IMG/VR virus record: IMGVR_UViG_3300027851_000016
Coordinates: 27,153 to 91,152 of that record
Direction: 5' to 3' (one strand)
DNA: 64,000 nucleotides
From: a virus
Position 1 is the stretch's first letter. Each line of letters opens with the position of its first letter. Both the position numbers and the translations under genes were made by a program. Below, in pieces: positions 32,022 through 41,359 of the stretch. The notes beneath the pieces are model-generated. The model did not search any database, had not been told where the DNA came from, and worked only from the letters and a program-made list of their open reading frames with translations.

Positions 32022-34955
32022 ATGCCGACTGCAGCAGGCTCTCTCGGTACGCTGTACGCCGAGCTTCGTCTCATGCTCGATAAGTTCAATGCTGATGTCG
32101 CTGAGGCCCGACTCAAGATGCAGGGCTTCAGCGACGATGCTGTAAGTGACATCGGGCGCATCAGTCAGGTCGGTGGGTCGCTTCAGAAGGTCGGCACGGC
32201 AATGACACTCGGCCTGACGGTACCCATCGTCGCCATCGGTACGGCTGCGGTGAAGACGGGTATGGAGTTCGACGCGGCCATGTCCCTCGTCCGTGCGGTG
32301 TCCGACGTGACTGGTGCGGAGTTCCAGCAACTGCGTGACCTGGCTATCGAGATGGGCAAGGAGACGAAGTTCTCGGCCCTCGAAGCTGCAGAGGCTATGG
32401 GTGAGCTGGGCAAGCTGGGCTTCACCGCGTCAGAACAGATGTCTGCGCTCCCTGCCACCCTTGCTCTTGCTGCTGCGGGGTCCACAGAACTGAGTGTGGC
32501 TGCTGAGATAGTGGCCAAGACCATGAACGCCTTCGGTGAGTCGGCTGACCAGACGACACGGTACGCCGATGTGTTCGCCAAGGCTGCGGCCATCGGTGCT
32601 CTTGATGTGACCACGATGGGTGAGGCACTGTCCTACGCGGCCCCAGCTGCGGCTGCGATGGGGTACACGCTCGAAGACACGACTGCCATCCTTGCTGTGT
32701 TTGCTGACGCGGGGCAGGACAGCACACGTGCGGGTACCCTGATGGAAGCGATGATGCGTGACCTGAAGGCATCCGCCATCGAAGCTGGTGGCACACTTGA
32801 TGTGTTGAGTGCTTCAGGAGAGCTAGTCAAGGTGGCCATGTACGATGCGGCTGGTGAGACAAGGCCGTTCGTGGACATTCTGGCTGACCTTGAAGTGGCT
32901 ACTGCGGGCATGTCGGACGCGCAGCGGGACGCGGCACTGTCTCAGATTGCGAACACGAAGAGTCTCCGTGGTTTGAACATCCTGCTTGGGAAGGGGTCCG
33001 AGTACCTGGCGAACTACACGGATGCCATCTATGACAGCGAGGGTGCTGGCGATGCCATGGCGAAGACCATGATGGACAACCTCGCTGGTGCGGTGGAGGA
33101 GTTCAAGGGGTCTGTAGAGACTGCCGCCATCGTACTGTCCGACCAACTGACTCCGTTCATCCGTGAAGCAACAGAGTGGTTGAAGAAGTTCTTCGACTGG
33201 TTCATCGAACTGGACGATGGGACGAAGAAGGCCATCGTGGGAGTCTTGCTGTTCATTGCTGCTCTCGGTCCGCTGCTTGTCATTGTCGGTACGTTCCTGA
33301 AGTCGGTCGCGCCAGTCATCACGCTTGTGAATGGTGTGGGTACGGCCCTGGCAGCGATAGGGCCGACAATCGGCGCTGTCGTGGCTGCGTTCCAGGCTGG
33401 TGGACTCGGCGCGGGTCTCGCTTCGATAAGTGCGGCCCTCGGCCCAATCGGGTGGGTGGTCCTGGCGCTGGCGGCTCTTGCAGCTGTGGCTGTGGTCGTC
33501 TGGAAGAACTGGGACAAGGTGAAGGCCGCGTTTGAGGTCGTTGCACAGTGGATGGCACCAGTCATCGCCATGTTCAAGAAGACGGTTGAGACCATGGGTA
33601 CACAGATGGGACCCGTAGTCGAACAACTGAAGAGTGCGTGGGATGCCCTGAAGGACGCGGTCGAGCCGCTCATGCCTGTATTCGAGTTCCTGGGCAAGTT
33701 CATAGGCGGTGTGCTGGTAGTCGCACTCGGCATCCTCATCGGCGTAGTGAATGGCGTGCTGAGTGCGCTGGCACCGCTCGCCAAGGTATTCGCTGGTCTG
33801 GTAGAGGTGATTGCCAATGTCGTGAAGGGCGTGGTTGGACTCGTCAAGGGACTGCTCACTGGCGACTGGAGTATGGTCGCTGAGGCGTGGGAGGGCATCA
33901 AGACTGGCATCGTCAACATCTTCAGTGGTCTGTGGGAGACTGTGAAGGCATTGCTCGGTGGGTTCTGGACGGGCATCGTGACGTTCTTCAAGTCGTTGGT
34001 CCCCGAACTGACGAACTCGATTGGACTGTTCTTCACGGTGACTGTGCCGCAGTGGTTTGCTGACATGTGGACTAAGGTGACTACGTGGGTGAGCACGGGT
34101 ATAGCGAACGTCGTGCTGTTCTTCAGCGAGCTGCCTGCAAAGGTTGGGGTGTTTCTGCTTGACCTGTTCACCGTCCAGATTCCGTACCTGATTGGGTATG
34201 GCATAGGCTGGATGATTCGGACCATCGCTGATGGTATTGTCGCGGTCGTCACATTCTTCATGGAACTGCCCGCGAAGGTTGCGACATGGCTCACAGTCGC
34301 AATCACGAACATCACGACCTGGGCGAAGAATGCACACGATACGCTAGTGACCTGGGTGGGCAATGCCATTGACGCAGTGGTGACGTTCTTCATGAACCTG
34401 CCTGGTCGTGTATGGACCTGGCTGCAGGCAACGATAAGCAAGATTGCTGCTTGGGTGTCCCAGCTTCCTGGGAAGGCACAGGAGGCGGGCACCAGTCTTG
34501 TCGATGGGTTCGTTAACTTCGTGGAGACGCTCCCAGGCAAGATGGTCGGCATCGGCACTGCGGTTGCAAACAAGATAGCTGAGTGGGGAACCGCCTTGTT
34601 CAATAAGGCGAAGTCAGTAGCGTCGAGCATCTGGGAGGGGTTCAAGGACGGGCTTGGTATCCACTCGCCGTCGTATATCGAAGAGGCGATGGACCGCATA
34701 CTCTCGGAGTCTGCGGGGATGCTCGGTGATATGAAGGGCATCTTTGGGCAGATGGGCGACCTGAGCGTACAGCCGAACATCGGACTTGCTAGCGCAGCAT
34801 TCGGTCCTGGTGGTTCAAGCAGTGGGGTGTCCAGCAGTTCAGTGGTGGGTGATACGTTCCACATCGTACTCGATGCGTCGAAGATGCCGAGTGCGGACTT
34901 CGAGGGCCTGTTGGCGAGCCTGCAGATGGCAAAGCAGATGGTTGGGAGTACGTAA
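32022..34955 (+). CDS. Tape measure protein
   Basis: The 977-residue protein is the largest uninterrupted virion gene here. It starts with SLGTLYAELRLMLDKFNADV, contains the classic FDAAMSLVRAVSDVTGAEFQ and LRDLAIEMGKETKFSALEAA helices, a central hydrophobic block (about residues 405-495, several spans such as AIVGVLLFIAALGPLLVIVG), Trp-rich repeats in the C-terminal third (VVTFFMELPAKVATWL, VVTFFMNLPGRVWTWL), and ends with GIHSPSYIEEAMDRI. By the usual ratio of about 0.15 nm per residue the tail would be near 145 nm. Start ATG 32022 follows AGGAGAGGAGG. Confidence 0.93.
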   Translation: MPTAAGSLGTLYAELRLMLDKFNADVAEARLKMQGFSDDAVSDIGRISQVGGSLQKVGTAMTLGLTVPIVAIGTAAVKTGMEFDAAMSLVRAVSDVTGAEFQQLRDLAIEMGKETKFSALEAAEAMGELGKLGFTASEQMSALPATLALAAAGSTELSVAAEIVAKTMNAFGESADQTTRYADVFAKAAAIGALDVTTMGEALSYAAPAAAAMGYTLEDTTAILAVFADAGQDSTRAGTLMEAMMRDLKASAIEAGGTLDVLSASGELVKVAMYDAAGETRPFVDILADLEVATAGMSDAQRDAALSQIANTKSLRGLNILLGKGSEYLANYTDAIYDSEGAGDAMAKTMMDNLAGAVEEFKGSVETAAIVLSDQLTPFIREATEWLKKFFDWFIELDDGTKKAIVGVLLFIAALGPLLVIVGTFLKSVAPVITLVNGVGTALAAIGPTIGAVVAAFQAGGLGAGLASISAALGPIGWVVLALAALAAVAVVVWKNWDKVKAAFEVVAQWMAPVIAMFKKTVETMGTQMGPVVEQLKSAWDALKDAVEPLMPVFEFLGKFIGGVLVVALGILIGVVNGVLSALAPLAKVFAGLVEVIANVVKGVVGLVKGLLTGDWSMVAEAWEGIKTGIVNIFSGLWETVKALLGGFWTGIVTFFKSLVPELTNSIGLFFTVTVPQWFADMWTKVTTWVSTGIANVVLFFSELPAKVGVFLLDLFTVQIPYLIGYGIGWMIRTIADGIVAVVTFFMELPAKVATWLTVAITNITTWAKNAHDTLVTWVGNAIDAVVTFFMNLPGRVWTWLQATISKIAAWVSQLPGKAQEAGTSLVDGFVNFVETLPGKMVGIGTAVANKIAEWGTALFNKAKSVASSIWEGFKDGLGIHSPSYIEEAMDRILSESAGMLGDMKGIFGQMGDLSVQPNIGLASAAFGPGGSSSGVSSSSVVGDTFHIVLDASKMPSADFEGLLASLQMAKQMVGST

Positions 34956-37141
34956 TGGCTACCTGGGGCGCATGGTCACCGAACTCGACCACGACCAAGC
35001 GGATGCGTTTGGGCATGGACTTCTGGTACACGGGGGACCCCGCTGCTGGCTATGTGACAGTCCACAAGATTCTGTATGCGGAGTGCTACTACCGCATCAG
35101 TGACACGTCGAACAGTTCAAGCATCAGCGGGACGGCGGGGTCACACTCTGGGTCGCTGTCGTACGTGTTTCCTGCCGACTACACGACGATTACCGTTTGG
35201 GCCGAGCACACTGAGAATGTAGCGGTAGCCTACGGTAGCACGACGTACGTCTCGGCTGCTGCGTCCGTGAGTGGTATCGACTACATCGGCTCGTCGTACA
35301 CCGTTAGCGTGTCCGTCGGCTTGACGCTCCCTGCACGTCCGTACTCAGCGCCCACTGCCCCGACTATCGGGACGAACACGCGTAACAGTGACGTGTCGAA
35401 CACGATTGGGTGGACGAACAACGCGACGACAGCAGCCCCGTACACGAACCTGTATGTCGAGCGAAGCACCGATGGCGGGTCATACTCACAGGTAGCCTCG
35501 CTTGCTGGGAGTGCGACCTCGTACAACGACACGACGACGACGAGCAACCACTCGTACAAGTACCGTGTGCGGGCATCGAACTCGGCTGGGTACAGTTCGT
35601 ACTCGTCCGAATCTGGGGTCACGTACAACACGCCTGCCGCCCCGACGAACTGTGTTGCGACCAAGACAGGGGATACGCAGGTGTCCGTGACCTGCACGGA
35701 CAACTCGAACACGGAGACTGGGTTCACGTGGGAGCACACGACGAACGGCGGGGCCTCGTGGAGCAGCACTGGCACGACAGGTGCAGGTGTCACCACGATA
35801 GTCCACGACCCCGCACCGAGCGGGACTGTCGCGTACCGCGTCAAGGCCACCCGTAGTACGCTTGTGTCTGCATGGTCGGCCACGTCGAACAGTGTGACCA
35901 CGACACAGGCACCTGCTGCACCGACCGTCGCAGCATGGAGTGCGTATTCGCACACGGGAACGACGAAGCGGGTCAGCTGGACGCACAACTCGCTCGATGG
36001 CTCCAGCCAGACGGCAGCGACCATCGTGTACACGCGGGACGGCGTGGAGACGACGTATGCCCTGAGCGGCTCGCAGGCGTACTACGACATCCCGATTACT
36101 GGCTACGCTGCTGCCAAGGTGATAACCGCGAAGGTGCGTACGAAGGGCCTGCATGCTGATTATGGTCCGTACTCAGCCGTGCAGTCCACGACACTGGCTG
36201 ACGAGCCGCAAGCGACGATTACGACTCCAGCAGTCGATGCTACTGTCGTGACCGACGTGCCGCTGGTGGTGGCATGGACGTACACAGATGCGTTGCCACA
36301 GTCGTCGTTCGCACTGGCTCTGTACCGTGACGGTCTGCTCGTCCACACGTGGACGGGGACCTCTGGTACTGCGCAGTCGATACCTGTGCAATACCTGACA
36401 AATGACTCGTCGTTCAGTGTCAGTCTGATGGTCAGGAATGCTGCTGGATTCGAGGCGACCGTGGTGCGGACGTTCTCGACCGACTACGTTGCACCGACCG
36501 TACCTGAAGTGTATGCGACGTGGGATGTGGATATGCTTGCAGCGCAGGTAGTCGGGTACGAGGGTGAGCTGGGTGCACTCCCGATGACAGACCACCTCGC
36601 GCTATGGCGGCTGGACACAGCAGATGATGGCACCGTCGAGACAGAGGTGCTCGCGGACCCGTATACGAATGCGAGCACGTTCATCGACTACGTACCTCGA
36701 TTGAACCAATCGGTGACGTACCGCTGCGTTGCTTTTGCGGCGAACGGTGCGTACTCGTATGCAGACGTTGCGGTGACGACTACGGCGAATGGGTACTTCG
36801 CAGTGAACTTCGGTGATGGGGATGGAGACCTGCTGCGGTTGAAGTGGAACCCGAAGCGTACGCTCAAGGCATCGGATGATTCAGAGGTGATGACGTTCGC
36901 TGGTCGTGAACTGCCTGTCGTCTACGCGGGCGAGCATACAGCGCACGAAGTGTCCTTTGCTGTGGCGACGACTGCTGTTTCGGACATCGTCAAGTTCAGG
37001 CAGTTGAAGGCATGGCGACGTGCGACGGTCTGGCGCGACATCCATGGACAGCGTATGAATGTGAAGTGGACCTCGCTGCAGGAGGGTGATGACCACACAG
37101 CAGTGCGGACCCTTGGCTTTGAAGGTACTGTGGTTGAGTAA
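34955..37141 (+). CDS. Tail protein with fibronectin type III domains
   Basis: ATG 34955 overlaps the tape measure stop. The 728-residue protein has an N-terminal structural region of about 115 residues, then two or three fibronectin type III domains (TAPTIGTNTRNSDVSNTIGW ... YKYRVRASNSAGYSSYSSES; APTNCVATKTGDTQVSVTCT), further beta domains, and a C-terminal region GYFAVNFGDGDGDLLRLKWN ... EVSFAVATTAVSDIVKFRQL that resembles distal-tail-type folds. It is likely the distal tail or adhesion hub component; FnIII modules often bind host surface polymers weakly. Confidence 0.75.
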   Translation: MATWGAWSPNSTTTKRMRLGMDFWYTGDPAAGYVTVHKILYAECYYRISDTSNSSSISGTAGSHSGSLSYVFPADYTTITVWAEHTENVAVAYGSTTYVSAAASVSGIDYIGSSYTVSVSVGLTLPARPYSAPTAPTIGTNTRNSDVSNTIGWTNNATTAAPYTNLYVERSTDGGSYSQVASLAGSATSYNDTTTTSNHSYKYRVRASNSAGYSSYSSESGVTYNTPAAPTNCVATKTGDTQVSVTCTDNSNTETGFTWEHTTNGGASWSSTGTTGAGVTTIVHDPAPSGTVAYRVKATRSTLVSAWSATSNSVTTTQAPAAPTVAAWSAYSHTGTTKRVSWTHNSLDGSSQTAATIVYTRDGVETTYALSGSQAYYDIPITGYAAAKVITAKVRTKGLHADYGPYSAVQSTTLADEPQATITTPAVDATVVTDVPLVVAWTYTDALPQSSFALALYRDGLLVHTWTGTSGTAQSIPVQYLTNDSSFSVSLMVRNAAGFEATVVRTFSTDYVAPTVPEVYATWDVDMLAAQVVGYEGELGALPMTDHLALWRLDTADDGTVETEVLADPYTNASTFIDYVPRLNQSVTYRCVAFAANGAYSYADVAVTTTANGYFAVNFGDGDGDLLRLKWNPKRTLKASDDSEVMTFAGRELPVVYAGEHTAHEVSFAVATTAVSDIVKFRQLKAWRRATVWRDIHGQRMNVKWTSLQEGDDHTAVRTLGFEGTVVE

Positions 37142-37159
37142 CAGTCTGAAGGAGGAGAA

Positions 37160-37543
37160 ATGAGTCTTGGTGACTGGGCAGAGAATGCACTGCTCGACTG
37201 GTTGCTCGGTGGTTCGTCACCGTCACGGCCCTCTGCAAGGTACGTGTCTCTGCACACGGCTGACCCTGGGGATAACGGGGCGAACGAACTGACTGGAACT
37301 GGGTACGCGCGGCCTGCTGTCACGTTCGGCGCAGCATCAAGTGGTGTTGCCTCGAACTCTGCTACTGCGACGTTCTCGAACTCGGGCGGAACAGCATGGG
37401 CCGAGGCCACGCACTTCGGTATATGGACCTTGGCGAGTGGTGGGAGCTTCCTTGGCAGTGGTTCGCTGTCGGTGGCACGTGCGATTGCCGCTGGGACGAG
37501 CGCGACATTCGCTGCGGGAGACCTGGACGCTACACTGAGCTGA
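37160..37543 (+). CDS. Small tail-associated structural protein
   Basis: The 127-residue protein opens with LGDWAENALLDWLLGGSSPS and RYVSLHTADPGDNGANELTG, the YVSLHTADPG motif of a widespread phage tail family, then GTGYARPAVTFGAASSGVAS and HFGIWTLASGGSFLGSG. It is preceded by GAAGGAGGAGA. Role in the tail tip or fibre is inferred. Confidence 0.75.
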   Translation: MSLGDWAENALLDWLLGGSSPSRPSARYVSLHTADPGDNGANELTGTGYARPAVTFGAASSGVASNSATATFSNSGGTAWAEATHFGIWTLASGGSFLGSGSLSVARAIAAGTSATFAAGDLDATLS

Positions 37544-37554
37544 TGAGGTGAACG

Positions 37555-37959
37555 ATGGCCGTTGCATGGTATGGCGTGAAGGTATGGCTGCTCACGTCTC
37601 CTGACGGGACGGAGCGGGTCATAGCCACTCGTCCTACGCACTCGTGGGTATGGGAGATGTGGACACTGGATAAACGCGATGGGACCACTGCGCAGGTCCC
37701 ACAGCGCCTCCGTCCTAAGTACGGTGCGCACCAGATAACGGCTGCGTACGACAAGGAGTACATTGAGGGTGACGATAGCAGCATACCGACCGTTGCGTTG
37801 CTGCGGGTCGTGCATCCTGACGGTACAGAACCACCGCTTGAGTCGGAGGACTACACCGTATTGCTGAACACGCAAGCGAAGTGGAACACTGCGATGACGC
37901 AGTACCCGACCCTGAAGTACCGTTTCGCTGACCAGCCGTACTACCCAGCAGGAGGGTAG
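37555..37959 (+). CDS. Tail-region hypothetical protein, 134 aa
   Basis: ATG 37555 follows GATGAGGTGAACG. The product has AVAWYGVKVWLLTSPDGTER and WVWEMWTLDKRDGTTAQVPQ, then RVVHPDGTEPPLESEDYTVL and NTAMTQYPTLKYRFADQPYY; beta-rich and Trp/Tyr-rich. No family recognised. Position between tail genes implies a minor tail protein. Confidence 0.6.
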   Translation: MAVAWYGVKVWLLTSPDGTERVIATRPTHSWVWEMWTLDKRDGTTAQVPQRLRPKYGAHQITAAYDKEYIEGDDSSIPTVALLRVVHPDGTEPPLESEDYTVLLNTQAKWNTAMTQYPTLKYRFADQPYYPAGG

Positions 37960-37965
37960 CCAACG

Positions 37966-39684
37966 ATGGCAACGACCTCGGTAGTCGTAGCATGTTCTGG
38001 TGCATCCATCTGGATTGAGCAGATGGATGGCGAGGACGTATTCGATGTTTACAAGGGGTCTGGCTCAACGTGGACGCTGGTAGGCAGTAACGTAGCTGGT
38101 TTGACCGTTACCTTCGATACTGCAGGTACGAAAACGACGTACTGGACGTGCCCACCGACCTCGCTTGTCAGCACCGACGCGGTCAAAGTCACGATGAAAA
38201 CCATCCAAGAGAGTGTAGTGAAAGGGACGTACTCGCAGCAGACGGCAGCACTGAACGGAACGTCGCTTAGTAATGCGCAGTGGTCGTTCGTACGCACGCT
38301 GAGCAATGATGGTAGTCAGGCTGACTACACGTCGAATGCTACGGTGTCGAACATCACGTACGCTACGTCCACATCGGTGTCGCTGGCTGGTTCGATGGAC
38401 GGGGTTGGAAGTTTCAGTGGGTCCCTGGTTCCGAACGTAGCACTTGCTGGAGCCGTGGCTGGGTCTGGTAGCTTCGCAGGCTCATTGCTCCCGAACTCGG
38501 TGCTCGTTGGGTCGATGGATGGGAGCGGAGAGTTCAGCGGGTCACTGACACCATTGGTGTTCCTGAGCGGAACGCTTGCTGGCTACTTCGGCATGCGCGC
38601 AATCTTCGAAGAGGACAAGGTAGTCGAGGTAACGGCGATAGACTGGACGATTCCACGCCAGGGTGTGTACCGCTACTACCGTGTGGACTACACGACCCGT
38701 CTGGAGATTGAGGAACTGACGACGATTCTGGCGGGTGGCAGCATCACACGGAACATGTACACGGACCTGAAGGAGGCGGGGAAACTGCCTGCAATCGGGC
38801 CGTTGTCGCTTGGTGACGACCTGGTGCGCATCTACTACGTGGTTGAGGATGACAACGGCAACACCGAGGCCGTTGCATTGGCTACGATGCACGCGGTGGC
38901 TGAGAGCGTGGCATTGAATGCCGCCACGGAATCGTGCGAACTGACCTTGTATTCGGCACTACTGACCCTACAGCAGGACACGATTGAGACCTCGTTGACG
39001 ATTCCAGCTGGCACGGTCGCGGTGTCGGAAGCGGCTTCGCTATGCGCTGCTCTTGGACTGCCTGTCGTTGCAAGTCCGTCAGTGAAGACTCTTGGCTCTG
39101 ATGTGTCGTTCGACGCGGGCACCACGTATCTGAAGATAGTGAACCACTTGCTCGGGTACGCAGGCTTTTGGTCGGTCCTTGTCGATGGATGGGGCCGTGT
39201 GGTCATGTCTCCGTACCAGTCACCAGATGAGCGTGCGGTGTCCTGGGAGTTTGTAGCTGGGGAGAACTGCATCTTCCTGCCGTCTGTTGAGCTTGCATCG
39301 GACTCGTTCAAGGTGCCGAACAAGTGCGTGTTGGTATGCTCCAACGCCGATACGACCTTGGCTGGGTCCTACACGAACGATGACCCTGCGTCCCCGTTCT
39401 CGACGGTGTCACGGGGACGTACGATAACGATGACAGAGACCGTCAACGATGCCGAGGATGTGGATGACCTGAATGGGCGTGCGCGTGCACGGTTGCAGAG
39501 TGCTACAGCTGCGACGGAGACTGTGAAGGTCCAGCACGCCTACGCACCAGTGACGACGAGCGATGTGGTGCGGCTGCGTTGGGACGGTCGGAATGTTGAC
39601 CTTGAAGGTGCGATTCAAGCACAGGAGATTGCGCTGGTGCCATCTGCATTGGTGACCACCGAGGCGAAACGCATCTGGAGGTAG
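37966..39684 (+). CDS. Minor tail protein, prophage-endopeptidase-like, with SMDGSG repeats
   Basis: The 572-residue protein has a beta-rich N-terminus (residues 1-135), then three tandem about 21-23-residue repeats (SLAGSMDGVGSFSGSLVPNV, ALAGAVAGSGSFAGSLLPNS, VLVGSMDGSGEFSGSLTPLV), then a C-terminal half (residues about 205-572) resembling phage minor tail proteins of the prophage endopeptidase tail type (QGVYRYYRVDYTTRLEIEEL; DDLVRIYYVVEDDNGNTEAV; VRLRWDGRNVDLEGAIQAQE). This hub-like part probably lies at the tail tip. Its stop overlaps the next gene. Confidence 0.7.
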   Translation: MATTSVVVACSGASIWIEQMDGEDVFDVYKGSGSTWTLVGSNVAGLTVTFDTAGTKTTYWTCPPTSLVSTDAVKVTMKTIQESVVKGTYSQQTAALNGTSLSNAQWSFVRTLSNDGSQADYTSNATVSNITYATSTSVSLAGSMDGVGSFSGSLVPNVALAGAVAGSGSFAGSLLPNSVLVGSMDGSGEFSGSLTPLVFLSGTLAGYFGMRAIFEEDKVVEVTAIDWTIPRQGVYRYYRVDYTTRLEIEELTTILAGGSITRNMYTDLKEAGKLPAIGPLSLGDDLVRIYYVVEDDNGNTEAVALATMHAVAESVALNAATESCELTLYSALLTLQQDTIETSLTIPAGTVAVSEAASLCAALGLPVVASPSVKTLGSDVSFDAGTTYLKIVNHLLGYAGFWSVLVDGWGRVVMSPYQSPDERAVSWEFVAGENCIFLPSVELASDSFKVPNKCVLVCSNADTTLAGSYTNDDPASPFSTVSRGRTITMTETVNDAEDVDDLNGRARARLQSATAATETVKVQHAYAPVTTSDVVRLRWDGRNVDLEGAIQAQEIALVPSALVTTEAKRIWR

Positions 39685-40343
39685 TGGTGAACGTCAACGA
39701 CATCCTCAAGAGCGCAATCATGAAGAGTGAGGCACCACCTCGTGACTCGTGGAGTTTCGGCACTGTTGAAGTGCCCAGTCCAGCACGTACTGACGGGCTT
39801 GTAGAGGTCGTACTTGATGGGGACACGGACCCGACAGCGATGGCTTCAACAGTGCCGTGTTCTGATGGTGACAGGGTGCTGGTGCTGCTTCTCGGAGGGA
39901 CGCGTGTGGTCACGGGGGTAATAGGTGCCACGTGCCCTTACGCTGTCGGTGACTACTTCATGACTGAGGGTACGACCCCACCTGGCACACGCTGGCCAGG
40001 GACGACGTGGGTTGAACTCGCTGGTCGTGTCCTGGTAGGTCGTGACACCACGCAGACTGAGTTCGACACTGTGGGCGAGCAGGGTGGCTCGAAGGATGCT
40101 GTACTTCTGGCACACACGCACGTGCAGCAACTGAATAGTGGAGACAATGGTACGGGCAGTCACGTGCAGATGCTCAGTGAACCGAATGATGGTACCAGTA
40201 GGACAGGCTCAGCCGTAGTAGATGTGAACTATGCCACAAGTACGCGTACCCCCGTGAACACGCAGTCTGCAGGCGTTGCAGACACGAACAACCAGAACCT
40301 GCCGCCGTACCGCGTATGCTACGTTTGGAGAAGGACAGCGTAA
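39684..40343 (+). CDS. Tail tip / baseplate protein with gp10/gp12-like C-terminus
   Basis: GTG 39684 (a second GTG follows) overlaps the previous stop. The 219-residue protein has an N-terminal OB-like part (ARTDGLVEVVLDGDTDPTAM, GDRVLVLLLGG) and a C-terminal collar domain with TTPPGTRWPGTTWVELAGRV, GRDTTQTEFDTVGEQGGSKD, AVLLAHTHVQQ and NLPPYRVCYVWRRTA. The HTH metal-binding motif and the NLPPY-V-Y-W-R ending are typical of phage short tail fibre collars and Gp10-like baseplate proteins. Confidence 0.8.
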   Translation: MVNVNDILKSAIMKSEAPPRDSWSFGTVEVPSPARTDGLVEVVLDGDTDPTAMASTVPCSDGDRVLVLLLGGTRVVTGVIGATCPYAVGDYFMTEGTTPPGTRWPGTTWVELAGRVLVGRDTTQTEFDTVGEQGGSKDAVLLAHTHVQQLNSGDNGTGSHVQMLSEPNDGTSRTGSAVVDVNYATSTRTPVNTQSAGVADTNNQNLPPYRVCYVWRRTA

Positions 40344-40597
40344 TGGACCCAGCGAAGACAGCACAGGCATTGGCGAGTGGCGGCGCATACACTGCATGGT
40401 TCGTCGTTGTAGTGCTCGCTGGGGTTGTTGCCTACCTGTTCAAGGAAGTGAAAGCCTTGAACAAGGAGTTGGTTCAGGCGTACAAAGAAGAGGACGATGA
40501 GATACTGAAGGGCTTGGCAAGTGTCAGTGCGACTCTGATGGAGCACACGAACGTGCTTGCCAAGATAGTCGGGGTACTTGAGGGGTGGAGACGATGA
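40343..40597 (+). CDS. Small membrane protein with coiled-coil tail (holin-type candidate)
   Basis: ATG 40343 overlaps the previous stop (TAATG). The 84-residue protein has one membrane segment (AYTAWFVVVVLAGVVAYLF) followed by a charged helix (KEVKALNKELVQAYKEEDDE) predicted to form a coiled coil. Location just before other membrane genes and the endolysin suggests a holin, antiholin or spanin partner; not resolved. Confidence 0.65.
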   Translation: MDPAKTAQALASGGAYTAWFVVVVLAGVVAYLFKEVKALNKELVQAYKEEDDEILKGLASVSATLMEHTNVLAKIVGVLEGWRR

Positions 40598-40848
40598 GTG
40601 TTGTCGAGTCTGCTAACTGGAGTGCCATTGTGTTGGTGCTCGTCCAGTATGCGCTCGTCACAGCAGTTGGGCTAACGGTAGCAAGGGTACTTGTGCACTT
40701 CGTTCTAGGTGCCATCAAAAGACCAGACAAGCCAGTGAAGAAGGACTATGCCGCGTGCGCTGCTGAGTCGTTGCGTATGGCGACGGAGTTGCGCATGGAT
40801 GCAACCGCTGTGTTCGACCAGCTGGCGGGGAAGGGACGAAGGGTATGA
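40594..40848 (+). CDS. Small membrane protein, 84 aa
   Basis: ATG 40594 overlaps the previous gene by 4 bp. One clear hydrophobic stretch of about 30 residues (SAIVLVLVQYALVTAVGLTV, then ARVLVHFVLGAI) is followed by a basic loop KRPDKPVKKDY and a helical soluble tail. Part of the lysis-region membrane cluster; function not assigned. Confidence 0.65.
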   Translation: MSVVESANWSAIVLVLVQYALVTAVGLTVARVLVHFVLGAIKRPDKPVKKDYAACAAESLRMATELRMDATAVFDQLAGKGRRV

Positions 40849-41225
40849 GTATCGAGTTGATTACTCGAATGTACACGGTAGGGCTGGTGATAAAGGCGTT
40901 GCTCTTGTCTGGTCTGGCGCTCCGCTGTGTGTGGGCCGTGTACAAGAACCATCTGGAGCGCAAGGTACGTATTGTTGTATGGGGGACGCTGGCTATCGCT
41001 GCAACGTCCTCGCTTGAGAGTTGGGTGCGTGCGCTTGGCCGTGTCGAGCAGTGGATGTGTGGCATCGAGCCGACGCAGATGAACCCAGAGTTGGCGCTTG
41101 CCGCACTCATGCTGACGAATGCCGGATTGCTTGCCTGGATTGTGACCATGGAGGTGACGACCCACCTGGGTATAGTGAACCCGAAGTTCCACAGACGCGA
41201 GGATGACCCGAAGAGAGGAGTGTAG
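40845..41225 (+). CDS. Multi-span membrane protein, 126 aa (holin candidate)
   Basis: ATG 40845 overlaps the previous stop. Three likely membrane segments are visible: MYTVGLVIKALLLSGLALRC, RKVRIVVWGTLAIAATSSLE and LALAALMLTNAGLLAWIVTM, ending in a charged tail (HRREDDPKRGV). Three spans and small size fit class I holins, but sequence similarity was not recognised. Confidence 0.65.
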   Translation: MSIELITRMYTVGLVIKALLLSGLALRCVWAVYKNHLERKVRIVVWGTLAIAATSSLESWVRALGRVEQWMCGIEPTQMNPELALAALMLTNAGLLAWIVTMEVTTHLGIVNPKFHRREDDPKRGV

Positions 41226-41227
41226 AC

Positions 41228-41359
41228 ATGCCTGGTAGGAAGAAGGATGTGCCTGAGCAGACTGACAACACGCCACGGCCAGAAGATGGGCCGCAGGATG
41301 ATGTCTCTCAGGACCCGAACTGGGTGAATCCTGATGCTGTGAAGGAGGATGATGCGTGA
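41228..41359 (+). CDS. Small acidic protein, 43 aa
   Basis: ATG 41228 is two bases after the previous stop. The product is hydrophilic and probably disordered (PGRKKDVPEQTDNTPRPEDG, then QDPNWVNPDAVKEDDA). The stop overlaps the endolysin start. Might be only a translational coupler; kept because start, frame and spacing fit the operon. Confidence 0.5.
   Translation: MPGRKKDVPEQTDNTPRPEDGPQDDVSQDPNWVNPDAVKEDDA

Noticed and set aside
33029-34864. Long minus-strand frame opposite the tape measure gene
   Set aside because: It is Thr/Ser/Pro-rich without motifs or ribosome site and mirrors the + strand codon bias; the tape measure assignment is secure.
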